The notes under the pieces are model-generated. The model was not told the DNA's origin and did no database searches. It saw nothing but the letters and a program-made list of their open reading frames with translations. Below, one piece after another: positions 1-8,414 of a stretch of 9,579 nt of DNA (its first letter is position 1; each line of letters starts with the position of its first letter). Made by a program: the position numbers and the translations under genes. Origin of the DNA: an uncultured Helicobacter sp. Its GTDB lineage: Bacteria; Campylobacterota; Campylobacteria; Campylobacterales; Helicobacteraceae. The stretch spans positions 1-9,579 of the forward strand of contig CAMXAV010000015.1 in assembly GCA_947179285.1 (NCBI GenBank), given 5' to 3'.

Positions 1-862
1 ATCCGGGAGCTTGAGAAATAAAAGAGCAAAAGAAGAAAGTATTTTTATAGAATCCTGCAAAGGATTAAGTAAAGCATATAGTATTCAAATCGCTAAGCCT
101 CAAACACAATGGCAAAATTTAGGATTAAAAGAATTTCAGCAAGGCTTATTATCTCTGCAAAAACAAAATTATGCACTTGGTGTTTTTGCTGGAATGAATG
201 TAGATAAAGAGCCCTTTTGCTTTGATTTAAAAGGCACTCCGCATTTGTTCGTTGCAGGCACAACAGGAAGTGGAAAAAGTGTTTTTCTAAAAACGATGAT
301 TCTTTGTCTTTTGAATCATAAAAATGTAGAAATCGCTATCATAGACCCAAAAAGAGGAGTAAGTTTCAGGGAATTTGAAAACATTAAATCTATCCATATA
401 ATTAAGGACAATGAAAGCGCGATACAATATGTGGAAGATTTAGTAACACTTATGGACAGAAGATATGAGCATGTAGCTAGTGGAGATAGTTTTGATAATA
501 TGCCTTATAAAATTTTGATTGTTGATGAACTAAATGATTTAATAGATGAAAAGCCGCAGATTAAAGATTCTCTAAAAAGATTAGCCCAAAAAGCTAGAGA
601 ATCTAAAATTCACTTAGTTTTAGGTACACAGCGACCAGATGGAACAACCCTTAGGGGATTAAAAACGAATATTCCAAGCAGTATTGCGTTACAAACAAAA
701 AATGTCAATGAGTCTAAAATTATCTTAGATAGAGCGGGCGCAGAAAAGCTTTTGGGCAAAGGCGACATGTTTATACAAGTTGGTAGTGCATTATCAAGAG
801 TATTTGGTATATATCTTTCAGAAGAAGAGATACAAAAGCAACTTAAAATCTTGAATCTCTAA
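1..862 (+). CDS. FtsK/SpoIIIE-type DNA-translocase ATPase, C-terminal part (5' end outside window)
   Basis: This is the 3' portion of a gene: the frame is open from base 2 and the TTG at 11 has no reason to be the real start. Counting from that TTG, a Walker A P-loop GTTGSGKS lies at residues 83-90 and a hydrophobic Walker B KILIVDE at 167-173. A TQRPDG segment follows at 206-211, and the FtsK-family signature DRAGAEKLLGKGDM at 240-253. These place it in the HerA-FtsK superfamily of hexameric ATP-driven DNA pumps. It ends about 30 residues after that signature, so it lacks the DNA-reading winged-helix gamma domain of cell-division FtsK. That argues for a specialised translocase, for example the C-terminal part of a DptH-like protein of phosphorothioation-linked restriction, or a mobile-element translocase. 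The family call is firm; the system is not decided by this fragment. Confidence 0.85.
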   Translation, partial: SGSLRNKRAKEESIFIESCKGLSKAYSIQIAKPQTQWQNLGLKEFQQGLLSLQKQNYALGVFAGMNVDKEPFCFDLKGTPHLFVAGTTGSGKSVFLKTMILCLLNHKNVEIAIIDPKRGVSFREFENIKSIHIIKDNESAIQYVEDLVTLMDRRYEHVASGDSFDNMPYKILIVDELNDLIDEKPQIKDSLKRLAQKARESKIHLVLGTQRPDGTTLRGLKTNIPSSIALQTKNVNESKIILDRAGAEKLLGKGDMFIQVGSALSRVFGIYLSEEEIQKQLKILNL

Positions 863-983
863 AATCACCTTACTAATGTTGTGTTTTGCGGCTTGTCGAT
901 TCCCAGACACTGATAAATTTCAAAATTGGATTCTAGGACACATCATAACTTTAGCATATTTGATTGCACACAAGAATCTTCTA
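863..983. other. Convergent intergenic gap
   Basis: This is an AT-rich spacer between the convergent ends of the FtsK-type gene and the zinc-ribbon gene. I see no convincing stem-loop followed by a T-run on either strand, no RNA gene and no repeat. A short plus-strand frame starting at 926 overlaps the zinc-ribbon gene and is not credible. Confidence 0.5.
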
Positions 984-1241
984 TCACACACCCCGCCACC
1001 TTTTCAAGGTCGGGAATAATTTCGTGCAATATTGCCTCATTTGCTCATTTGTCATTCCCGCTTGTGCGCCATATAAAGAGCACATTTGTATATATTCCTG
1101 CATCGATACTTTGTCTATAAAATCACCATTTTCATAACAATATTTGCAATAATCAAGGTTTATGCTTCCATCTTGATTACGACCCAATTGTTCTTCTGAA
1201 TCTATGGGCATACCGCAACTTTGACATATTTTATTCTCCAT
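984..1241 (-). CDS. Small zinc-ribbon domain protein
   Basis: An 85-residue protein with two CxxC pairs: CQSC at residues 6-9 and CKYC at 32-35. The text CQSCGMP, an acidic/glycine-rich linker, YCxYCYxNGxF, and a C-terminal LFPxLKRW motif match the small 'putative zinc ribbon' family (Pfam Zn_ribbon_2 type), which is usually 80-90 residues. The four cysteines should bind one zinc ion; the family's partner is unknown. Its ATG lies inside the end of the EVE gene (11-bp overlap, ATGGAGAATAA), with GGGAG six bases upstream, so the two are probably translationally coupled. It is cytosolic, with no signal peptide or membrane segment. Confidence in the family is high; the function is unknown. Confidence 0.85.
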   Translation of the reverse strand: MENKICQSCGMPIDSEEQLGRNQDGSINLDYCKYCYENGDFIDKVSMQEYIQMCSLYGAQAGMTNEQMRQYCTKLFPTLKRWRGV

Positions 1242-1650
1242 AAGAATCTCCCATCATATACCCTGCCAAAAACCCAAAAAAGCTTTCTGAAACCTCAAAG
1301 TGCCCAAAGCGCAATTTTGGCGCATATTCTTTCCATTCGCAATGCGTCTTTGCGATGCCAAGCGGGCATTCTCGCACAATCGTGTCCCACACAACATTGC
1401 GCCGAAAAGGAAAGAAGCCTTGAAACATCTCGACTTGATACACATTTTCATCGGCAATCGTTCCCAAAGCCGTAAATTTTTGGTAATGTTCTTTAGAATC
1501 CATGCAAAGTTTTGGGCTATAATAGACGATTCTATCCCCCTGCCGCATTCTTTTAAGAGGCGCAGCCTTGCCATGGCAGAGCTGCGCAAACCCCCCAGCA
1601 CAACCAACCTCGATATGATTCTTTGACGCCACGCCGATAAAATAGCGCAT
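1231..1650 (-). CDS. EVE domain-containing protein
   Basis: A 139-residue single-domain protein, close to the usual 140-150 residues of the EVE (PUA-like) family. Recognisable text includes the N-terminal FIGVASKNHI, GGFAQLCHGKAAPLKRM at 19-35, and GDRIVYYSP at 38-46. EVE domains form a pocket that is thought to bind modified nucleobases, and they are often fused to or encoded near modification-dependent restriction enzymes. Here the protein is solitary apart from the overlapping zinc-ribbon gene downstream. The ATG at 1648-1650 is preceded by TAAGGAGCT at 1654-1662 and by a good -10 box, so this start is well supported. A link with the nearby FtsK-type ATPase is only a guess, because that gene is on the other strand. 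Confidence 0.9.
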   Translation of the reverse strand: MRYFIGVASKNHIEVGCAGGFAQLCHGKAAPLKRMRQGDRIVYYSPKLCMDSKEHYQKFTALGTIADENVYQVEMFQGFFPFRRNVVWDTIVRECPLGIAKTHCEWKEYAPKLRFGHFEVSESFFGFLAGYMMGDSYGE

Positions 1651-1680
1651 TCTAGCTCCTTAAGCAGAAATCAGAGCCGC

Positions 1681-1690
1681 ATTATACCAT
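1681..1690 (-). promoter_or_regulatory. Extended -10 promoter for the EVE/zinc-ribbon unit
   Basis: Read on the minus strand the sequence is ATGGTATAAT. It has a perfect TATAAT (1681-1686) preceded by TG-n, the extended -10 form, about 30 nt ahead of the EVE start codon. No clear -35 hexamer is seen, which fits extended -10 promoters and the weak -35 dependence of Helicobacter sigma-70 promoters. Read-through from the aldo/keto reductase operon upstream is also possible because no terminator is visible between them. Confidence 0.6.
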
Positions 1691-1740
1691 ATTATCGGCA
1701 CATTTTGCGTGTTTCTCGAGGCGCGCCTAACGCGATTGCG

Positions 1741-3851
<2,111 letters not shown>

Positions 3852-3872
3852 TTTTCTCCTTTAATTGCGAAA

Positions 3873-4643
3873 TTACGGCTTATTAATCCCCAAACTTTGA
3901 CGGATTCCAAAATCGGGCTCTAGCGCCAAGCGCACGACAAGATGTGCGATACTCTTGCGCGAAATCAGCCCGCTTGGGTTCTTAAATGCCTCGCCCTTTT
4001 GCGTGAGCTCATAATCAATCTCATCAACATTACTAAACCAACATGGACGGATAATCGTGTATTTAAGATTCGAGCTCTCGACAATCAGCGCACTTTCGCG
4101 ATAGGGCGCAAGCGCGGGGTTGATGCTGCCAAAAGCCTGATTTGGAATCTCGTGGTATTCGTTTTGGTAGATTCCATACGAACTAATCCAAATCAAACGT
4201 TCAACCTTGCTTTCGTTCATCGCCTCGACAATCGTTGTCGCCATTTTTGCGAGATTGCCCGCCAAATTGGCATAGACGACGTCCACGCCTTGCATCGCCT
4301 TTTTTAGTGCGTCTTTGTCTGTCGCGTCTCCCTCGATGACTTGCACGCGCGGCGATTGCAGCGATTCGATTCGCTCGAGCCGCTTGGCATTGCGCAAGAA
4401 CAGCACGAGATTCACATCGGTGTTTTTAAGGAATGCCTCAATCACCCACCGCGCCACGCTCCCATGTGCGCCAATGATTAGAATTTTCATGTTTTCTCCT
4501 TTGTTATGTAAATTTGCAAAATCTTGCGCATTCCATTCCGCGCTCCACGCATTGCCCGCAACGAGGCTCGAAAGCGCGAGTAGAAAGCAAAGTTTTGCAC
4601 CTGATTGGATTTTTTGCACGATTTTTTGGCAGATTCTAAACAA
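3873..4643 (-). CDS. NAD(P)-binding Rossmann-fold oxidoreductase with Sec-like leader
   Basis: A 256-residue protein if started at TTG 4643, where GAGAGGA lies just upstream and the start overlaps the stop of the CMD-like gene by 8 bp (TTGTTTAG). Residues 13-35 resemble a Sec signal peptide: a basic start, CFLLALSSLVAG, then AWSA before EW. A 205-residue core begins at Met52: MKILIIGAHGSVARW, with a GxxGxxA dinucleotide-binding loop at 58-64, then GDATD, LIWISSYGIY near 150-159 and YTIIRPCWFS. This is the atypical SDR/NmrA-like 'NAD(P)H-binding' family of about 210 residues, so the core alone is a whole protein. The internal ATG (4488-4490) has a perfect AAAGGAG. A longer frame back to ATG 4736 overlaps the CMD gene by 100 bp and is unlikely. 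The substrate is unknown. Confidence 0.85.
   Translation of the reverse strand: MFRICQKIVQKIQSGAKLCFLLALSSLVAGNAWSAEWNAQDFANLHNKGENMKILIIGAHGSVARWVIEAFLKNTDVNLVLFLRNAKRLERIESLQSPRVQVIEGDATDKDALKKAMQGVDVVYANLAGNLAKMATTIVEAMNESKVERLIWISSYGIYQNEYHEIPNQAFGSINPALAPYRESALIVESSNLKYTIIRPCWFSNVDEIDYELTQKGEAFKNPSGLISRKSIAHLVVRLALEPDFGIRQSLGINKP
4496..4502 (-). promoter_or_regulatory. Internal Shine-Dalgarno site in the Rossmann gene
   Basis: AAAGGAG lies 5 nt before the in-frame ATG at 4488-4490, which opens the Rossmann core. The longer frame reads through it as Asn-Lys-Gly-Glu-Asn-Met. Many annotation tools would choose this as the only start. Confidence 0.65.
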
Positions 4644-5142
4644 TTTTCCTCTCCTCAAAGACTTTCTTGGCGGCAAAAATCGCGTTGAGCACGCGTGGGA
4701 ATCCAGTGTATGGAATGCACTGCATAAAGGTCTCAATCACCTTTTGGGGCGCGATTCCGACATTGAGTGCCGCGTTGATATGCACCTCAAGCTGCGGCTC
4801 GCAACCGCCCGCCGTGAGCAGGCTCGAAAGCGTGATGAGCTCGCGTTCTTGCAGGTTTAGCTCGCCGCGCGTGTAGATGTCGCCAAACGCAAACTCGATG
4901 ATAAATTTGCCCAAATCGGGCGCGATGTTCGCGAGGCTGTCGATGACCTTTTGCCCCGCCTCGCCGTCAATCGCTTGAAGCTGTGCAAGCCCTCTGTCCA
5001 ATCGTGTCATTGTCTCTCCTTTATTTTGTATTTGTTTTTGCTCGTGCGCGTCCAGCGTGCCAAACGCGCCAGAGCCCAAAGCGAGCGCGAGCGCATCGCG
5101 CAATATTTCGCGTCTCTTGTTGTCGCAAGCCTCATTTTGCAT
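4636..5142 (-). CDS. Carboxymuconolactone decarboxylase-like (AhpD-fold) protein with leader
   Basis: A 168-residue protein. The core, from Met45, is about 124 residues, the normal size for the CMD family (PF02627 type). It contains LNLQERELITLSSLLTAGG (95-113), Cys114, His121 in VHINAALNVGI, and TGFPRVLNAI at 146-155. Only one cysteine sits at the AhpD-type site, so a CxxC peroxidase-partner activity is unlikely. Related proteins act as small hydrolases, decarboxylases or peroxide helpers. Residues 1-44 form a leader with twin-arginine character (NKRREIL, then DALALALGSGAFG). Both starts have perfect sites: AAAGGAG at 5149-5155 for ATG 5142, and AAAGGAG at 5016-5022 for ATG 5010. The first ATG overlaps the MerR stop by 11 bp (ATGCAAAATGA), indicating coupling. 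Operon context suggests electrophile stress. Confidence 0.88.
   Translation of the reverse strand: MQNEACDNKRREILRDALALALGSGAFGTLDAHEQKQIQNKGETMTRLDRGLAQLQAIDGEAGQKVIDSLANIAPDLGKFIIEFAFGDIYTRGELNLQERELITLSSLLTAGGCEPQLEVHINAALNVGIAPQKVIETFMQCIPYTGFPRVLNAIFAAKKVFEERKIV
5016..5022 (-). promoter_or_regulatory. Internal Shine-Dalgarno site in the CMD-like gene
   Basis: AAAGGAG is placed 5 nt before the in-frame ATG at 5008-5010 that starts the CMD core. In the longer frame it encodes Asn-Lys-Gly-Glu, the same junction peptide as in the Rossmann gene. Confidence 0.65.
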
Positions 5143-5599
5143 TCTTTTCTCCTTTTTTGCCTCTTTTTTTGGTTTGGCATTGCTGTTGCAGAATCTTCTT
5201 ACATTCGCCAAAACTGCGCGGTTTGTAGTGCGCGCTCCCGTTTGTGATAAGCTCGATATAAAGATTTTCTTTATACTCAAGCATCGCAATCGCCTCTTGC
5301 AGCTTCGCAATCTCGGCGAGATTCTTCGCCTTTTGGCTTTGGATAATCGCGAGCCGTTCTTGCAGCGTTGAATCGCCCTTGTCGGCGAGGTTTCTGTAAT
5401 GCGCAATGTCTTTGATGCTCATTCCAAGCCCGCGATAGAGCTCAATCCAGCAGAGCCAATCGACATCTTGCGCGCTGAAAAGCCGCACGCCGTTTTTGTC
5501 TTTGTAAATGCGCGGAAACAGCCCCTTGTCGAGCCAAAAGCGTATTTTGCGCGAGGGAATGCCGCTTTTGCGTTCCACCTCGATAATCGTGTATGTCAT
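5132..5599 (-). CDS. MerR-family transcriptional regulator
   Basis: A 155-residue regulator. The N-terminal winged helix-turn-helix is clear: YTIIEVERKSGIPSRKIRFW, then KGLFPRIYKDKNGVRLFS, and a second helix region with GLGMSIKDI ending near residue 66. Residues 75-115 form the usual dimerisation coiled coil. There are only three cysteines (50, 133, 141) and no metal-binding cysteine loop like that of MerR or CueR. Together with the CMD and reductase neighbours, this points to the AdhR/NmlR-like aldehyde or thiol-stress group. ATG 5599 has GAGGTGG upstream; the longer frame to 5728 runs through the promoter and is rejected. It is the first gene of the operon and probably controls itself through the operator at 5697-5709. 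Confidence 0.92.
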   Translation of the reverse strand: MTYTIIEVERKSGIPSRKIRFWLDKGLFPRIYKDKNGVRLFSAQDVDWLCWIELYRGLGMSIKDIAHYRNLADKGDSTLQERLAIIQSQKAKNLAEIAKLQEAIAMLEYKENLYIELITNGSAHYKPRSFGECKKILQQQCQTKKRGKKGEKNAK

Positions 5600-5684
5600 C
5601 GTTGCCACCTCGTTTGTGTCGTGTCTGCGCGGCTTTGTCGCCGCCCTTGTGCGTTTTTGGGCGCGCCAACAAACCACAGCGCAT

Positions 5685-5715
5685 ATTATAAGCCCTAACA
5701 CTTGGTGTTTGTCAA
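5685..5715 (-). promoter_or_regulatory. MerR-type promoter of the five-gene operon
   Basis: On the minus strand a perfect TTGACA (5710-5715) and a perfect TATAAT (5685-5690) are separated by 19 bp. Ordinary sigma-70 promoters have about 17 bp. The long 19-20 bp spacer is the hallmark of promoters that MerR-family activators untwist. The box lies about 85 bp upstream of the MerR start codon, leaving a leader of roughly 75 nt. Confidence 0.85.
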
Positions 5716-5898
5716 GGGGTTGGCGCAATTTTTTGGTCGCGGGGCAGAATAGGCGAGGGGTATGAAGTTGAGCTGTTGTGCCAAGAAAAGGCAGGCAATA
5801 AGTGGCGTATTGCTAAATCTGTCTTAGTCGTTGATTTTGCATTAGGAAATGTTTCAGCACAGAATGCGAATTTATTGTCCCTACAAAATAAGACTTAA
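5692..5898 (+). pseudogene. Possible 3' remnant of a broken gene
   Basis: A plus-strand frame is open from 5692 to a TAA at 5896-5898 but contains no in-frame ATG or GTG. From about 5752 it reads like real protein: GEGYEVELLCQEKAG, KWRIAKSVLVVDFALGN, then a short tail. The part up to 5715 is the MerR promoter, so any genuine coding remnant probably begins after that. I do not recognise the family. It may be the tail of a gene cut when the MerR operon was inserted, or chance. Confidence 0.3.
5697..5709. promoter_or_regulatory. Palindromic MerR operator in the promoter spacer
   Basis: AACAC-TTG-GTGTT (plus strand) is a perfect 5-bp inverted repeat with a 3-bp centre. It lies wholly within the 19-bp spacer and abuts the -35 box, the position where MerR-family dimers bind. 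Confidence 0.75.
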
Positions 5899-5940
5899 GG
5901 ATTAGTGCATAAACTCCTCCCATAATAATACCCGAAATAA

Positions 5941-6393
5941 TCAGCGCTTACATTCCTCGCTTGAACCTTTTTTGCTTTCAATAAGATTGCCCCATTCATC
6001 AAATGTGCGATAGGTAAAAGCACGAGTATCATGGCAAATTGCCTCCCTCACAACGCCTTTGTCATACTCATATAAGCATTGCTCGTAAGGAGTTTGCACC
6101 TTCCAAGTTCCAATTTTTACACCCTGTGCATAAAGCCCTTCTGCTGAAGTTTTGCCATTATTGCCATTATTGCCATTATGAAGAATATAGGTTGATGTGA
6201 TATTCCATTTCCCTTCGCGTTTTCCGTCTTTATATGCTTTAGCCTCTCCTTGATGGACAGACTTTGAAACTCCGTCATAAGCATAAAATGCAAGTAAAAC
6301 CCAAAGAATAAGCGAAGGTATCCCCATAACAATCACCAAAAGAATAGCTGCAAGCGCATCGTAGATTCTTGGTAGATAACTTTTTATTTTCAT
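5941..6393 (-). CDS. Small membrane protein with MORN-like text
   Basis: A 150-residue protein not firmly assigned to a family. Residues 12-39 form a long hydrophobic membrane segment. After it come MORN/YwqK-like phrases (AYKDGKREGKWN at 53-64, GLYAQGVKIGTW at 86-97, and FDEWGNLIES at 131-140). Similar glycine-aromatic repeats occur in 'YwqK family' proteins linked to toxin-immunity loci. Residues 73-80 (NGNNGNNG) are encoded by three perfect 9-bp repeats. The ATG is 2 nt after the stop of the upstream gene and has GGAGG upstream, so the two are an operon. The bulk of the protein is probably periplasmic; its function is unknown. Confidence 0.75.
   Translation of the reverse strand: MKIKSYLPRIYDALAAILLVIVMGIPSLILWVLLAFYAYDGVSKSVHQGEAKAYKDGKREGKWNITSTYILHNGNNGNNGKTSAEGLYAQGVKIGTWKVQTPYEQCLYEYDKGVVREAICHDTRAFTYRTFDEWGNLIESKKGSSEECKR
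6152..6178 (-). repeat. Three tandem 9-bp repeats in coding sequence
   Basis: TTGCCATTA occurs three times in a row on the plus strand (6152-6160, 6161-6169, 6170-6178). It encodes the Asn-Gly-Asn-rich stretch of the small membrane protein. The unit keeps the frame, so copy-number change would alter linker length rather than switch the gene off. Confidence 0.9.
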
Positions 6394-6395
6394 TG

Positions 6396-6833
6396 CTATT
6401 CCTCCAGAGTTCGAGAAATTAAATGACCATTTTCTAGTATTTCTATGTATCTGCCATTATGCCACAATCCATGCCTTGTATTTTCCTTGATTCCGCCCCA
6501 AGCTTCTAAAAATCCATCGACAAAGAGATAGGCTTCTTTTATGTTAAGAGGATTTTCTTTATCTATACACCCATCTATATACCAAGAATCATTATTTATA
6601 ATGCTCCTATAAGTGCATTTCTCAATGGGCAAAAGAATCTCTTTACTTTTTAAGAGATATTCAGTTGGGCTTGCATCTTGTGTTAGTAATGCTTCATATA
6701 CTTCTGTTGTGTGCAAGATGTTATCGTCTATCCAATTTATAATGGGCAATAATAAGGAGATAAAAATCACAAAGATGATATTTAATCCTAACATTATCTT
6801 AAAAGCCCATTTGGTATATGTCCATTGCAACAC
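6396..6833 (-). CDS. Small single-pass membrane protein, unknown function
   Basis: A 145-residue protein with a strong membrane segment at about 13-33 and a remainder that would be exported. Two cysteines (73 and 89) could pair in the periplasm. The C-terminal HGLWHNGRYIEILENG (121-136) resembles a MORN/YwqK repeat and echoes the gene downstream, suggesting the two are distant relatives. The start is GTG 6833 with AAAAGGAG three bases upstream; an in-frame TTG follows directly. The gap to the ankyrin gene upstream is 30 nt and to the next gene 2 nt, so all are probably one transcript. I do not recognise the family. Confidence 0.7.
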   Translation of the reverse strand: MLQWTYTKWAFKIMLGLNIIFVIFISLLLPIINWIDDNILHTTEVYEALLTQDASPTEYLLKSKEILLPIEKCTYRSIINNDSWYIDGCIDKENPLNIKEAYLFVDGFLEAWGGIKENTRHGLWHNGRYIEILENGHLISRTLEE

Positions 6834-6863
6834 TTTCTCCTTTTAAAGATTGATTTGTCTTCA

Positions 6864-8396
6864 TTAAAGCTCTGCCCCGCTTTTTGCGCCTTTTGCTTTG
6901 AGTAAAGCTTCGATTTCCCTTTTATCCTCTTGATACCAGCCTTTTTGATTCTGTCGATTAAAAATATCCAAAGCCGTATTGTTATGATTGTTCTTAATAT
7001 TCACGTTGATACCATGTTCGAGCAACATTATCACGAAATCATCGTCTAATGGAGTGCTCCTGAGTTCGAGCATAAGGCGCGTTTCTCCATTAGAAATTAG
7101 GGTATTAATATTTGCACCATATTTTAAAAATAGCTTGGCTTTTTTCACTCGTCCTGTGGTAGAAAAGGCATTGTCTAATAGTTCTTGCCTTTGCTTATTG
7201 TGGGGCAAAAACTCTAAACACCATGCCAAAAGTTCTTCGTATTTTTGATAATCTTGTTCGTTTCGTATATATCTATCCTTTAGGGCTGTAAAGATAATTT
7301 TTGCCTGCTCTTCATTGACTTTAGTCCTTAATCCCATCTTGTCTATGAATAAATCCGTCACTGCTGTTGAGCCATATTTAAAAATATTTTTTAAATGCGA
7401 TTCCTTGAGTTTTGCTCCCGATTCTATCAAGAGTTGGATAATCTCATTTGTATCATAAAGCCTCAATGTCTCATAATTAAGTTTTCCATTTTCCTCGACT
7501 GCTCTATCAAGTGGAGTGTCCATTTTGCTCGATGGAAAATTCAATATTGTTTCTAAGATTGTAACAAGTATATGAAAATTGTGATGACACTGCACATTTG
7601 GGTCTAATCCTGCCTTTAGAAGTTTTTCAACCTTTTGTGCATCTCTATCGGCGACTGCATTATATAGACCGCAAGGATAAAATGCGCTATTGGCATAAAG
7701 CCAAGTTGCTATAAATGGAGAGGCGATAACTGCCATGAGTCCAAAAAATCGTTTGGCTATGGTTTTGTTGTCTCGAGCGTGTAAATCTTTTATCGCTTGA
7801 GGGATTTGGGAAGTTTCTCTATAATAATCTTGGGCGCTTGGTGGGGTTTGTTGGTGAGAATCTTCAGCAAGATGCAGTAAAGTTGTTTTATTATTTTGAA
7901 GTTGCAGAGACAAGCAGCGCGATAAAAATGCAAAGAGAGCAGAGAGATTACCATAGATAGAATAAGTATATTTAGCAGCCTCATGAATACTCATATCCTT
8001 AGAGCAACGTTCATTAGATTCTTGATTTGCATTGATTGTGATATGAGTAAGATGACAATGTGTGGCATCTAAAAATGTGATTTCTAGCCGATGAATAATC
8101 CATTGTTTTTTGATTTTTTCTCTAAAAAAGACCGAAAAACTACCATTATTATTCTGATAAATCGTAAACTTTTTAATTTTTGCGAAGAGGCTTTTTGCGG
8201 TACTAAAATTATAAATTCCTTGCAAAATGCTACCCGCAAAAATTATCAAAGGTGTAGCCACCATGGAATAAGCAAAGTCAAAACCCACAACGCCGCCCAT
8301 TGAGGCATCTCTTTCTCCTGATACTGCAATAATTAGCACGATTAGCGCAACTATCGGAAATGCTATGGCAATTACAATAGAATATTTAAGAATCAT
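6864..8396 (-). CDS. Ankyrin-repeat membrane protein
   Basis: A 510-residue protein. Membrane segments are visible at about 4-26, 39-61 and 215-237. Residues 75-200 form a soluble region with no family I recognise. From about 242 to the end there are degenerate ankyrin repeats: LYNAVADRDAQKVEKLLKAG then LDPN (244-267), NEIIQLLIESGAKL (317-330), KKAKLFLKYGANIN (418-431), FVIMLLEHGINVNIKNNHNN (454-473) and EIEALLKAKGA (494-504). Ankyrin repeats bind other proteins, so it may be a membrane-anchored adaptor or an immunity protein. The ATG at 8396 has only a weak AAGAAAG upstream and is 18 bp after the previous gene's stop, which suggests operon expression. Confidence 0.82.
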   Translation of the reverse strand: MILKYSIVIAIAFPIVALIVLIIAVSGERDASMGGVVGFDFAYSMVATPLIIFAGSILQGIYNFSTAKSLFAKIKKFTIYQNNNGSFSVFFREKIKKQWIIHRLEITFLDATHCHLTHITINANQESNERCSKDMSIHEAAKYTYSIYGNLSALFAFLSRCLSLQLQNNKTTLLHLAEDSHQQTPPSAQDYYRETSQIPQAIKDLHARDNKTIAKRFFGLMAVIASPFIATWLYANSAFYPCGLYNAVADRDAQKVEKLLKAGLDPNVQCHHNFHILVTILETILNFPSSKMDTPLDRAVEENGKLNYETLRLYDTNEIIQLLIESGAKLKESHLKNIFKYGSTAVTDLFIDKMGLRTKVNEEQAKIIFTALKDRYIRNEQDYQKYEELLAWCLEFLPHNKQRQELLDNAFSTTGRVKKAKLFLKYGANINTLISNGETRLMLELRSTPLDDDFVIMLLEHGINVNIKNNHNNTALDIFNRQNQKGWYQEDKREIEALLKAKGAKSGAEL

Positions 8397-8414
8397 TTGT
8401 TTTCTTTCTTGAAT

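Noticed and set aside
1690..1740. Possible terminator after AKR2
   Set aside because: The AGGCGCGCCT palindrome has no loop and no following T-run on the minus strand.
4644..4736. Longer start at ATG 4736 for the Rossmann gene
   Set aside because: It would overlap the CMD-like gene by about 100 bp, adds a leader unlike any signal peptide, and has a worse fit than TTG 4643 or ATG 4490.
5600..5728. 43-residue N-terminal extension of the MerR gene
   Set aside because: It would run through the -10 and -35 boxes, and the winged-helix domain begins exactly at ATG 5599 with its own GAGGTGG.
3942..5765. Several plus-strand frames opposite the Rossmann, CMD-like and MerR genes
   Set aside because: All are shadows of well-supported minus-strand genes, with no domain text or ribosome site that competes.
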